The notes beneath the pieces were generated by a model, which was not told the DNA's origin, searched no databases, and worked only from the letters and a program-made list of their open reading frames with translations. Position numbers and translations under genes: made by a program. From Porticoccus sp002341315 (GTDB lineage Bacteria; Pseudomonadota; Gammaproteobacteria; Pseudomonadales; Porticoccaceae): 64,000 bases of DNA. Of this stretch, positions 27,360 through 35,657 are shown piece by piece. The first letter of the stretch is position 1. The number at the start of each line of letters is the position of its first letter. The DNA lies in NCBI RefSeq assembly GCF_047634355.1, contig NZ_JBLIAL010000007.1, one strand, 5' to 3'.

Positions 27360-27364
27360 ATTTT

Positions 27365-28534
27365 TCAAAGGGTTACGTACGCGTAGCCCTTTTTGTTTCT
27401 GCCAAATGCGTGAGATTTGCGTGACCCTCCTTTTGTCGCAGCATTTGGGCTCCTCAGTAGCGTTAATGTCGGCGTTGATCCTCGCTCAAAACTCACTCTC
27501 TCGGCCGCTTCTATCAGTTCCCCGATTTCCACTGCTGAGTAGTGTGTGGTGATTTGCTTGTTGGTGTGACCCAGCAGCACCATACGCGTCTCAACTCCAA
27601 TGCCAGCAGCACGCAGGCGACGACCGAAGGTGTGTTTCAGATCGTGCACCCTGACCTGAGATAACTCTGTCACGTCCCGCGCTCTGCGCCACGCCTTGGT
27701 ATTCATCCGCTCAACCGGTTTGTACTCACCTTTGTACTTATAGGTGAATACATGTTCCCGATGTTTACCCCGCTGACGATTCACAACAGCTCTTGCGACA
27801 GAGTTGAGTACCACCAACCGATCTTCGCCATTTTTTACAAGCTCACCCGGTAGCAGGAATACACTGGCAGACAGCTCTGGAAGAGAAACTTCCCACTCCC
27901 AGCGCAACCCGCAGACTTCCGCTTCCCGCGTGCCGGTGTTGACCTTGAACAACGCCATTTCCCGCAAATGTTTTGGCAATTCGGCAAACAGCCGCTCCTG
28001 CTCAACCCACGAAAGCGGGTATGGTTTTCTGGCATCTTTCCAATCCAGCATACGAATCAGCGGCGGTGTTTCCAGCCACGGATTGCCGCGCTCATCGCGC
28101 CACAATCTGGCGGCTAACATCAGTACCCGCCGGACAACAGCCAAATCGCGATTGATCGTATTGGACTTCAGACCTTCCTTTTTGCGTGAAGCAATAAAAG
28201 GCCCCAAGGTATCCTGATGCACCTGCCGTAACGCCATGTTCCCGATAAAAGGATCGAGAATCCTCAGCGACTGGGCATCGCGATCAATACTACGTTTGTG
28301 CTCGTTCTCCAGAAGATACTTGGTGGCTGCCTGACGAAAGGTGTAATCGGGTTTGATGCCGTACACCCTTTCATTTCGAATCTGCTCCAGGCGAAAGATC
28401 AGGTATTGCTCGGCTTCCTGCCTGTCACCCGTGCCAGTGCTTTCGAAAAGGCGGCCATATCCTCGGATACGTTTGTCGATTGTCCAGATGCCGTTTTTGC
28501 CCCGCTTGACGAGGCCCGGTGTTCTTTTCGACAT
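27365..28534 (-). CDS. Tyrosine recombinase/integrase of the island
   Basis: 389 residues. N-terminal arm-binding and core-binding (SAM-like) parts, then the catalytic domain: Arg in NTGTREAEVCGLRW, box II HDLKH (Lys in place of the usual Arg of HxLRH), His in LLGHTNKQ and nucleophile Tyr in TTHYSAVE. The HDLKHTFGRRLRAAG form occurs in other island integrases, so this is probably functional. Its 3' end is 6 bp from the tRNA repeat. A C-terminal extension of about 50 residues rich in Ser/Lys follows the Tyr. Confidence 0.93.
   Translation of the reverse strand: MSKRTPGLVKRGKNGIWTIDKRIRGYGRLFESTGTGDRQEAEQYLIFRLEQIRNERVYGIKPDYTFRQAATKYLLENEHKRSIDRDAQSLRILDPFIGNMALRQVHQDTLGPFIASRKKEGLKSNTINRDLAVVRRVLMLAARLWRDERGNPWLETPPLIRMLDWKDARKPYPLSWVEQERLFAELPKHLREMALFKVNTGTREAEVCGLRWEWEVSLPELSASVFLLPGELVKNGEDRLVVLNSVARAVVNRQRGKHREHVFTYKYKGEYKPVERMNTKAWRRARDVTELSQVRVHDLKHTFGRRLRAAGIGVETRMVLLGHTNKQITTHYSAVEIGELIEAAERVSFERGSTPTLTLLRSPNAATKGGSRKSHAFGRNKKGYAYVTL
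27367..27394. terminator. Intrinsic terminator at end of tRNA-Met/integrase
   Basis: AAGGGTTACG-TACG-CGTAGCCCTT hairpin (one G-T pair) followed by TTT on the plus strand and A residues on the other side. It lies inside the island, so the island supplies a new terminator to the tRNA after insertion. Confidence 0.75.
27407..27425. repeat. Island-end repeat, left copy (probable integrase arm site)
   Basis: TGCGTGAGATTTGCGTGAC, identical to 42486-42504. It contains an internal tandem TGCGTGA. Both copies lie within about 115 bp of an island end. Confidence 0.7.
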
Positions 28535-28749
28535 AGTGAATTGCTCCTATGGTTCGTCGAACACCCACAGCGGGACTTATACTGCTCCACCCAGGCATCC
28601 ATTTCAAGGCGGTCAAAGGCAATACCCTGTTTGCCAATGGGAATTTCTGTCAACTGGTGTCGGACTTCCCGGTTGAAGCGGTTCTTGTCCATGCCCAGAT
28701 AGGCCGGGGCATCCCGGAGTCGAATAAGCCGTGGCAGGATTCCTTTCAC
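28399..28749 (-). CDS. AlpA/excisionase-like small DNA-binding protein
   Basis: 116 residues starting at GTG (28747-28749) with GGGGAG seven bases upstream. The N-terminal half, LPRLIRLRDAPAYLGMDKNRF then FDRLEMDAWVEQY, is the winged-helix pattern of AlpA/MerR-like excisionases; the C-terminal half is Ser/Lys-rich. It overlaps the 5' end of the integrase gene by 136 bp in another frame and starts 2 bp after the stop of the upstream recombinase, so all three are one leftward operon. Likely role: recombination directionality or integrase control. Confidence 0.7.
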   Translation of the reverse strand: MKGILPRLIRLRDAPAYLGMDKNRFNREVRHQLTEIPIGKQGIAFDRLEMDAWVEQYKSRCGCSTNHRSNSLCRKEHRASSSGAKTASGQSTNVSEDMAAFSKALARVTGRKPSNT

Positions 28750-28751
28750 TG

Positions 28752-29621
28752 TTATCTCCCCAGGTACACCGCTGTAATTTGCTCGCGCTCATGGCCCAGC
28801 TCGCGGGATATCTGTAACCGGGCTTGCTGATCCAGGGCTTTTTGATGGCTTGTGAGTTGTTGATGGAGCGGCCCGCCCCGATTAGGCGCTTCCCAGCCAG
28901 TCAGTTCCTGGTAGCGGTTCTGGGCATAGGTATGTCTCAGCCCGTGCATCCTGGATAACCCGGCATTGGCGGTTTGGCGTTCGTAGATGCGTACCTGCTG
29001 GATGTATTGCCGGTTTTGGGGAATCAACGAGTGACTGCCTGCCAGTGCCTTGGCCTGTTCCAGCAGTTGCCGTTGTTGCTCTGTGCGGATGGGCACGGTT
29101 CTTTCCTTGCCGCCCTTGGTCCAGCTGGCTTGTAATCTGAGCTGTTGACCTTCATCCGCTTGCCGGGGTTTGATCTTCAGGGCTTCTTCCCGCCGTAAAC
29201 CAAATGCTGCCTGAAGTTGCAGGCTCATACGCACATGGGGATCTTTAATTTGATCCAGCCTCTCCTGATCCAGTGTTCGCGCCTTGGCGGTTCCAGTGGA
29301 ACCATAGTGCCGATCCGGGATGCCGTAGAAATCGTTGGAACGGGCAATCACGTTTTGTTTATTTACTGCCCTGGCCCACCAACGCAGATTGCTCATCCGG
29401 TTCTTGATAGTGCCAGACGAAAGGTTCTGTGATAGCCACAGCTTGACCAAAGCTTCCACATGCTTGGGCTTCAGGGAATGCGTGGACATTCGCCTGAAAC
29501 CCAGCTCATGCAATTGATCGGCTATCTGGGTTAACTGATGCTCCCGATTGCTGCGGGTGGCATAGCTGCCTTCCCGGTTATGGCGGCACAGTTTTTTCAA
29601 TTGGTAGTTCAAGTTTCTCAT
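28752..29621 (-). CDS. Second tyrosine recombinase (Integrase_1 / SXT-like SAM N-terminus)
   Basis: 289 residues from the ATG at 29619-29621 (MRNLNYQLKKLCRHNREGSY); the frame is open further upstream, but the extra part is not family-like. N-terminal SAM-like core-binding domain with LSSGTIKNRMSNLRWWARAV. The catalytic set is complete: Arg in AAFGLRREEALKI, HGLRH in RMHGLRHTYAQ, His in RELGHEREQ and terminal Tyr in AVYLGR. Proteins of this type often accompany AlpA and a tRNA integrase in gammaproteobacterial islands; the reaction they catalyse is not established. Nothing indicates decay. Confidence 0.85.
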   Translation of the reverse strand: MRNLNYQLKKLCRHNREGSYATRSNREHQLTQIADQLHELGFRRMSTHSLKPKHVEALVKLWLSQNLSSGTIKNRMSNLRWWARAVNKQNVIARSNDFYGIPDRHYGSTGTAKARTLDQERLDQIKDPHVRMSLQLQAAFGLRREEALKIKPRQADEGQQLRLQASWTKGGKERTVPIRTEQQRQLLEQAKALAGSHSLIPQNRQYIQQVRIYERQTANAGLSRMHGLRHTYAQNRYQELTGWEAPNRGGPLHQQLTSHQKALDQQARLQISRELGHEREQITAVYLGR

Positions 29622-30389
29622 CCGTGTAAACCTGTGTTGGTTAGTGTTTCTGATCAGCGCCAAGCCGTAACTTGGACGGTCTGCACTGGGCAGAACGATC
29701 ACGGGACACAACGCCCAAAAACTGACCTGAATGTGTCTGGCCATAGACAGCAGATGTGTTCTCGGCAGAGACATGGCACCTGCAAACCAATGTCCGGTAT
29801 TACCCGGTGTGTTGAATCACCTCCTTGGTGTGGATTGAGTTAAGGGTTGCGCCCTGGCGGCTTATTGCGGCTAGTGGCGTTGATGTGGAAGGGTCGAGCC
29901 AGACGACAGCTATCAACTGTGGTTGAATGCCACTGCCGAAAGGCTCGCTAACTGAAGCTGTACGCGGTCAACAATAACTGCACAGATTGACCGGTACGGA
30001 TTGAAAGGTACTCATTGAAAAGTGCAGGCCGAAGCCCGCTGAATGAAAGAGAGGTCTATGCAGAACCTACACTAACGACCCTGCACTGATGCGATCACAG
30101 ACCTGGTTCGCATTCTGCTCCGTTCACTAAAGTAAGGTGGAGCCTGCCTTGCCACTTTCCCGCAGTGGCCGCGGATAGAACCGTTACAACCTCATTGGAA
30201 GCCAGTTTAGGAACAGATCATCCGGGTGTCATCGTGAAATTCCAAGCCAAACCGTTGCGGTTACTGGTGCGGTCGCCCACGTCACTACCACTGACGTGGG
30301 CAGTGACTTGGGCTATGATCGTATTAAAACCATCTCGGTACAAAGTGGTTACAGTGGAAACAATTAAACCTTGATGCTAGTTCTTGCCG
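29622..30389. other. Gene-free stretch inside the island
   Basis: 768 bp without a convincing gene. It should hold the promoter of the recombinase operon. A perfect 10-bp inverted repeat GCCCACGTCA / TGACGTGGGC with a 7-nt centre lies at 30275-30301, with no T tract on either side, so an operator or a structural site is more likely than a terminator. Short open frames here show no recognisable protein. Confidence 0.6.
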
Positions 30390-31151
30390 CTAAACCAAAT
30401 ACTTGTAGGCGTTTCCATCAAGGCGAGACTTAACCCGCTCCCATTGGGGCATAACCTGACTCATTAGCCTGTAAAAACGCTCACTGTGGTTATGCTCAGC
30501 AAGATGACACAACTCGTGCAAAATCACATAATCGATACATTCACGCGGAGCTTTAACCAGATGCGGATTTAATGTCAGCGTACCTTTTGGTGAGCAACTT
30601 CCCCATTGGGTTTTCATGGCAAGCAATCGCATTGAAGGCAACTTTTCAACCCACAATGTTTTTTCGTGTAGAGAAACCAGACATGTCTCAAAAATCGCTT
30701 TCGCATGGGATTTATACCAGGCATTTAGTAATGACTCGACTCTATCAGCACTCTTGTTATTTACTGTCACTTCAAACCTGCCTCGTAACAGCTTAACACC
30801 TTCAGTCCCGAGCCTGTTTTCATAGACTTTCAGCATATATTGCCGACCAAGATAATAGTGGCCTTCGCCACTGACGTACTTGCGGGGGGTAACATAGGCA
30901 AGCTGGTGTCCGAATTCCCTTAACTGTCTATATATCCAGCGACTACGCTTACTAACTGCTTTCAGCACCTCATCATCTGGAATATTACAGGGAGCAGATA
31001 CATCAACTGTGCAATCGGGGTGCACCTTGATAAGAACCTTACTGGTAAGATCGATACGGTTACTTCGCTGAAACCAGATTCGCTGATTCCCATAGGAAAA
31101 GGAATAACCGCTATGGTCTGGCTGAATAAATTCGGGAGTTTTTATATTCAC
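30390..31151 (-). CDS. YgjP/SprT-like zinc metallopeptidase (DUF45)
   Basis: 253 residues, GTG start (31149-31151) 7 bp after the hsdR stop. Zinc site HELCH (about residues 203-207) with the third ligand in HNHSERFYRLM; WGSCSPKGTLTLNPHLVKAP precedes it as in the M48-like DUF45/YgjP family. These genes frequently sit directly after hsdR in type I RM operons, but their role there is unknown; regulated proteolysis of the nuclease subunit is one possibility (inference). Confidence 0.85.
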   Translation of the reverse strand: MNIKTPEFIQPDHSGYSFSYGNQRIWFQRSNRIDLTSKVLIKVHPDCTVDVSAPCNIPDDEVLKAVSKRSRWIYRQLREFGHQLAYVTPRKYVSGEGHYYLGRQYMLKVYENRLGTEGVKLLRGRFEVTVNNKSADRVESLLNAWYKSHAKAIFETCLVSLHEKTLWVEKLPSMRLLAMKTQWGSCSPKGTLTLNPHLVKAPRECIDYVILHELCHLAEHNHSERFYRLMSQVMPQWERVKSRLDGNAYKYLV

Positions 31152-31158
31152 TGTAGTT

Positions 31159-34100
31159 TTATAGGCCCGACAATCCTACACGGACAACCTGCACCACCCA
31201 TTCAACGATGGCTTTTGCCTGGTTCATCCCACCACCAACCGCTTTGCATTCCTTAAACATTATCGGTAACAACTTCTTGCGTATATCGGCCTCAATGTTT
31301 TGCGGGTTAATTGAGTGCTCTGCAACGGATGCTTCAACACTTTTATCAATGGTAAACGCCAGTTCCACCCACTTGTCCTGCACTTGCTGATTGGTCACGG
31401 CGAACACTTCAGGTAATATTTTTTTAAACAGCCCAAAATAAGCCTGGGCGTGACGGTTACCCTCAAACACATTGGGAATGTCCGGTGTCTTGCGCTCATC
31501 AACCTGCTCTTCAAATTCTCGAAACAGCATGTATTGCTTCAGCGGATGGTCAAACAATGACTCAGCTTCTTCAATGGCTTTCAATAAAAGTTTTGAGAAA
31601 GCCTCCTGTGCGTATGGGTCATCCCGCAACGCCTGCTCAATCTTTTTGGTAACCCGTGTTTTGATAATATCGGTTTCGTTACGGGTTTTTTCTTCAGACC
31701 ATTCTTCCGGCTTTTTGGGCTGGCCCATTCTGCCAACTTCATAAACACCGGTCGATTCCTTTACCTGAACACCGACGACGTGCTTGTCCATCAGCTTTTT
31801 AATCTGCTCAGCGTATTCATCATATTGGACGGTTTCCCCTGCGTCCTGTTTTGCCAGTTGCCGCAAGCTTGAAAACTGTTTGACCGTCTCTTTGTAATGG
31901 CGGCGATCCTCATCGCTGAAACTTTTATCCTCATAAAAGGTGGCGGATTGCAGGGCAATTTTCAGGCAACTGGAAAACTGGGTAAGCGCCTCATAAAAAT
32001 CCTCCCTGACCTTGAGGTTCACATCCACCAATTTGCCAGCCACATCTTCTATCCTAGGCACCAGCACCTGGCGCAACTGCTCTATATCGTTTTTGTTTTT
32101 AACCCCGGAGAAAATTGCCCAGAGCTGTTTATAGAGCTGCGGCAGGCGTTTGTACTCGGTACTCATCTGTGCGTAGAGGCCCGCCAGATCATCGAAGTCA
32201 TAGCCGCCCTGAGTGCGGGACGCCAGATCCTGATATTTCTGGATGGTGGTATCCAACTCTTTCAAAATGCCACGGTAATCAATCAGTAGGCCAAACCGCT
32301 TTTTCGGGTGCAGCCGGTTAACGCGGGCAACTGCCTGAATCAGGTTGTGCTCCTTTAACGGCTTGTCGATATACAGCACAGCATTTTTCGGCTCATCAAA
32401 CCCGGTCAGCAGCTTATCCACCACTATCAATAACTTCAGGGAATTGTCACCTGTTTCTTTATCAGAGCCAAATCTTTCAATGATCTGCTTGGTGTATAGC
32501 CTTTCTTCCTGGTTGCCGACATTCTCTTTCCACCACTGCGTTACCTCTGGCATAGTGGATTCATCCACTGAGGTATTGCCCTCGCGGGTATCAGGCGCAC
32601 TTATTACCACTGCTGACTCGAACAACCCGGCTTCATCCAGGTATTTTTTGTACTTGATGGCCGATGCCTTGCTATCGCAGGCAAGCTGGCCTTTCAAACC
32701 TTCATCAATATTTTTTGCAAAGTGATTGGCAATATCCAGTGCAATCAGATGTATGCGGTCATCGGCGCTATAGATTCCCCCCTTGTTGGAAAACTTTTTC
32801 TTCAGGTCAGTTTTCTGGTCATCCGTTAAACCTTCGGTAATCCGATCAAACCAGCTATCAATGGCGCGCTCGTTCACGTTCAGATCAGGTATTCGCTCTT
32901 CATACAGCAGCGGTGTCACTGTCTTGTCCTCGACCGCCCTTTGCATGGTGTAAGCATGGACAATAGGGCCGAACTTGTTGGTAGTTTTATCGTCCTTGAG
33001 TAGCGGTGTACCGGTAAAAGCCACAAATGCCGCATGAGGCAATGCCTGCCTCATGCGGATACTGGATTCACCACCCTGGGTGCGATGCCCCTCATCCACC
33101 AGTACGATGATGTCCGAGCTGAAGTTGTGACAGTCAGGCAACTTGATGGCCGTATTGAATTTATGCACCAGTGAGAAAATGATACGCTCGGTACCCTTGC
33201 CAATCTGCTCTGCCAGTCTGCGACCTGATGTGGCCATGGCTTTGGCCTTGTCCTTTTTACCAGCCAGCTCACCACTGGCTACAAAGGTTCTGCTGAGCTG
33301 ATCTTCCAGATCAATCCTATCGGTCACCACCACAATGCGGCATTGCTTTAACGCGCCATGCAAAATCAGTGTTTTGCTCAAAAACACCATGGTGAATGAT
33401 TTACCTGAACCCGTGGTATGCCAGATAACGCCTCCTTCCCGCCCACCAGAGATACTTTTTTTGGTAATGCGTTCAAGCAAGCGTTTGATTCCGAACACTT
33501 GCGGATACCTGGCGATAATCTTGCCATAGCGTTTATCAAACAGGATGTAATAACGAGTCATTTCCAGTAGGCGGGTGGGGGAAAGCAGGCTGATTAACAG
33601 CCTGTCTTGCTCGGTCAAGGCCAGCTCACCACCAGCAATCAGGTTTTCGTACCAGGCCCTGTCATGCTGGGGCCGATGGTTGAACAACGCATTTTTGTCT
33701 GCAGCACTCAGCTTTCTATTCTTGATGGCGGCCATATCCATATCGGTTATGTCTTCCTCCCGCCAGTTTGCCCAGAACTTGGCATCGGTGAGACAGGTAC
33801 CATAGCGGCCATCCACACCATTAATGGATAGCAACATTTGGCTATAGGTGAATAACTGGGGGATTTCATCAGTGCGTTGGTTGCGGAGTGACTGCGAAAT
33901 GCCTTCCGCGATGGTCGGCCCTTTCTGACCCTTTCCATCGGGACGTTTGGCTTCGATCACCACCAGGGGAATACCGTTTACAAAACAGACGATATCCGGG
34001 CGTCTGGAATCCACGCCACCACTGCGGGTAACGGCAAACTCCTCGGCAAACAGAAAGCTGTTGTTCTCAATGTTCTGCCAGTCAATCAGCGGGATGGTCT

Positions 34101-34458
34101 GACTGGTTTTTTTGCCATTCACAAACTGGGTAACGGAAATGCCATATAGCAGATGGTTGTAAAGTTTCTCGTTGGCTACCGCCAGACCTTCATTCAGGGC
34201 CGGGCTGCATATCTGACCAATCAACTCATCAATAGCGCTATCAGTCAGGCGGTGCTCCTTACCCGCAAAAACAAACCGACGCTGTTCTAGTTGCTTACGC
34301 AACTCACCCCTGAGCACCACCTCACTTTCATTGCCATAGCGAGCAGCCAATGCCTGGTGAGTCGGAAGGAAAGTCCAGCCCAAGTTAGTAAGCAGTGCCA
34401 ATGCCGGTAGCTTGGCGCTGAATTCTTCCTGGAATTTGATATTGGCTTTTACTTCCAT
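31159..34458 (-). CDS. hsdR: Type I restriction enzyme, R (motor/nuclease) subunit
   Basis: 1099 residues from the ATG at 34456-34458, which has AAGGAG eight bases upstream; a TTG further upstream is less likely. N-terminal PD-(D/E)xK nuclease with SRRPDIVCFVNG...LVVIEAKRP (Asp, Glu and Lys all present, about residues 150-175), then the SF2 motor: Walker A HTTGSGKSFT, DEGHR box II, AFTGTPL motif III. C-terminal helical domain. Length and architecture fit the IC-type (EcoR124I-like) HsdR. Translocates DNA and cuts unmethylated DNA with HsdM and HsdS. It overlaps the abi gene by 10 bp. Confidence 0.95.
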   Translation of the reverse strand: MEVKANIKFQEEFSAKLPALALLTNLGWTFLPTHQALAARYGNESEVVLRGELRKQLEQRRFVFAGKEHRLTDSAIDELIGQICSPALNEGLAVANEKLYNHLLYGISVTQFVNGKKTSQTIPLIDWQNIENNSFLFAEEFAVTRSGGVDSRRPDIVCFVNGIPLVVIEAKRPDGKGQKGPTIAEGISQSLRNQRTDEIPQLFTYSQMLLSINGVDGRYGTCLTDAKFWANWREEDITDMDMAAIKNRKLSAADKNALFNHRPQHDRAWYENLIAGGELALTEQDRLLISLLSPTRLLEMTRYYILFDKRYGKIIARYPQVFGIKRLLERITKKSISGGREGGVIWHTTGSGKSFTMVFLSKTLILHGALKQCRIVVVTDRIDLEDQLSRTFVASGELAGKKDKAKAMATSGRRLAEQIGKGTERIIFSLVHKFNTAIKLPDCHNFSSDIIVLVDEGHRTQGGESSIRMRQALPHAAFVAFTGTPLLKDDKTTNKFGPIVHAYTMQRAVEDKTVTPLLYEERIPDLNVNERAIDSWFDRITEGLTDDQKTDLKKKFSNKGGIYSADDRIHLIALDIANHFAKNIDEGLKGQLACDSKASAIKYKKYLDEAGLFESAVVISAPDTREGNTSVDESTMPEVTQWWKENVGNQEERLYTKQIIERFGSDKETGDNSLKLLIVVDKLLTGFDEPKNAVLYIDKPLKEHNLIQAVARVNRLHPKKRFGLLIDYRGILKELDTTIQKYQDLASRTQGGYDFDDLAGLYAQMSTEYKRLPQLYKQLWAIFSGVKNKNDIEQLRQVLVPRIEDVAGKLVDVNLKVREDFYEALTQFSSCLKIALQSATFYEDKSFSDEDRRHYKETVKQFSSLRQLAKQDAGETVQYDEYAEQIKKLMDKHVVGVQVKESTGVYEVGRMGQPKKPEEWSEEKTRNETDIIKTRVTKKIEQALRDDPYAQEAFSKLLLKAIEEAESLFDHPLKQYMLFREFEEQVDERKTPDIPNVFEGNRHAQAYFGLFKKILPEVFAVTNQQVQDKWVELAFTIDKSVEASVAEHSINPQNIEADIRKKLLPIMFKECKAVGGGMNQAKAIVEWVVQVVRVGLSGL

Positions 34459-35372
34459 AACGGATGCTCCTTCCAATCAGGAGCCATTCCCATTGCAGCC
34501 CTGTAAGCAGGGTTTTCCGCTACAGGCTCTAGTAGATCTGTGACCTCGCTTGCCCAATGATCCCCATTGCCGGAACAGCGCTGCAAATGTCTCAACATCA
34601 ACAGGATATAAAAAATTCTGTCATTTCTTGGGGTCCGTGGCGGCAACCATAGCGTGTCTTTGGACTTGTCTGGCCTGATAGCCAATTCTCTGTTCCATAA
34701 GCGGCTATGGTGTGCACAAACATTACGGATATAGGTCAATGTATGCAGCCAATCACCAAAACGTTTGTGGTGAAGGTTAAAGTAATTGGCTACAGCCTTT
34801 TTATCCTCCACCCCATTCTTTTTATCATTTAGCAGCCCTTTAAAAAAAAATGAAAGTGCTCCAAAACTCACCACCTCAGTTAACATCCAGACTGGAATAT
34901 GTGGAAAACCTGAATATTTCAGTTGATAGTGGCGGATAAATTCATCTGATGAACGGCGAACTTCATCTTCTAATTTCGCTAGCCATGTGACGTGGTCAAA
35001 CTTGGGGTGGAAATTATTTTTATCTAAATGAGCAAAAGCGCCATAAGCATGGCCCATGTGGTAGGTAATACGAGTGCGAACCGCAATTTCAATTCTCTCG
35101 AGCGCATCCAACACAAAAGAACGTAGCTTCCTGTCGAACTCATAGAGTTGTATGACCTGATCAAAGGTAGTTCCTGGAATAAAATTACTGGATACTTTGC
35201 CTGCCGCATTTCTTTGCCGGAAAGGATACCAATAACCGCTCAACCGGTAATAACTGATAGACGAAAGTTGACGAAGTGCCTCCTGTTCATCCTTTACTTG
35301 CAAACCTCGCTCTTTAAGTTGAGCCAACTGCTGATTGAAAGTAAGCGCAGGCTTGTTGTACTGCTCAGGCAT
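34449..35372 (-). CDS. Abi family protein (Abi_2/AbiD-AbiF, HEPN type)
   Basis: 307 residues from the ATG at 35370-35372, with GGGAGG five bases upstream. Abi_2 segments: KPALTFNQQLAQLKERGLQV, LSSISYYRLSGYWYPFR, FDRKLRSFVLDALERIEIAVR, and the HEPN-type RxxxxH motif in YIRNVCAHHSRLWNRELAI. Related AbiD/AbiF proteins abort phage infection, probably by RNA cleavage or protection. Here it lies directly upstream of, and overlapping, hsdR, under its own promoter, so the abortive protein and the restriction nuclease are made from one transcript. Confidence 0.88.
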   Translation of the reverse strand: MPEQYNKPALTFNQQLAQLKERGLQVKDEQEALRQLSSISYYRLSGYWYPFRQRNAAGKVSSNFIPGTTFDQVIQLYEFDRKLRSFVLDALERIEIAVRTRITYHMGHAYGAFAHLDKNNFHPKFDHVTWLAKLEDEVRRSSDEFIRHYQLKYSGFPHIPVWMLTEVVSFGALSFFFKGLLNDKKNGVEDKKAVANYFNLHHKRFGDWLHTLTYIRNVCAHHSRLWNRELAIRPDKSKDTLWLPPRTPRNDRIFYILLMLRHLQRCSGNGDHWASEVTDLLEPVAENPAYRAAMGMAPDWKEHPLWK

Positions 35373-35448
35373 AAATACCTCCCGAACAGGCATAAAAAAA
35401 CCGCCAAGGTTGCGCATTGTTAAGAGGCGTGACGGTTATGTTAGGTGA

Positions 35449-35477
35449 ATTATTAGCAATACTATTAATAATGTCAA
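35449..35477 (-). promoter_or_regulatory. Sigma-70 promoter of abi-hsdR-peptidase transcript
   Basis: Minus strand TTGACA (35477-35472), 17-bp spacer, AATAAT (35454-35449): a near-perfect match, about 75 bp upstream of the abi start. It separates expression of the restriction subunit from the methylase/specificity genes. Confidence 0.78.
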
Positions 35478-35559
35478 GTTGCGACTGAAACAGCAGAAAC
35501 ACTCTATTGATCGACAAAAACAGTTTAACTACACTTCTAGCGCTAACAATTTCAAAGGT

Positions 35560-35646
35560 TCCCCCCCAATGATAAGAGCCCAAGGGGCTCTCTCCGCAAG
35601 TTGTAGTTGGCGGGGTCGCTTTTTCAAGTACTATCGTAAATTTCAT
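35560..35646 (-). pseudogene. Possible remnant of a HicB-like gene start
   Basis: Ten bases after the stop of the coiled-coil protein gene, an ATG with an AAGGCGG ribosome binding site begins MKFTIVLEKA, like the N-terminus of HicB antitoxins, but similarity stops after about ten residues. The frame runs on without recognisable content into the abi promoter. Either a truncated leftover or chance. Confidence 0.2.
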
Positions 35647-35657
35647 CTTTGTCCGCC

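Noticed and set aside
30275..30301. Inverted repeat as a transcription terminator
   Set aside because: No T tract on either strand; left as a possible operator or structural site.
30165..30374. 69-codon plus-strand frame in the island gap
   Set aside because: No ribosome binding site, no recognisable sequence and spans the inverted repeat.
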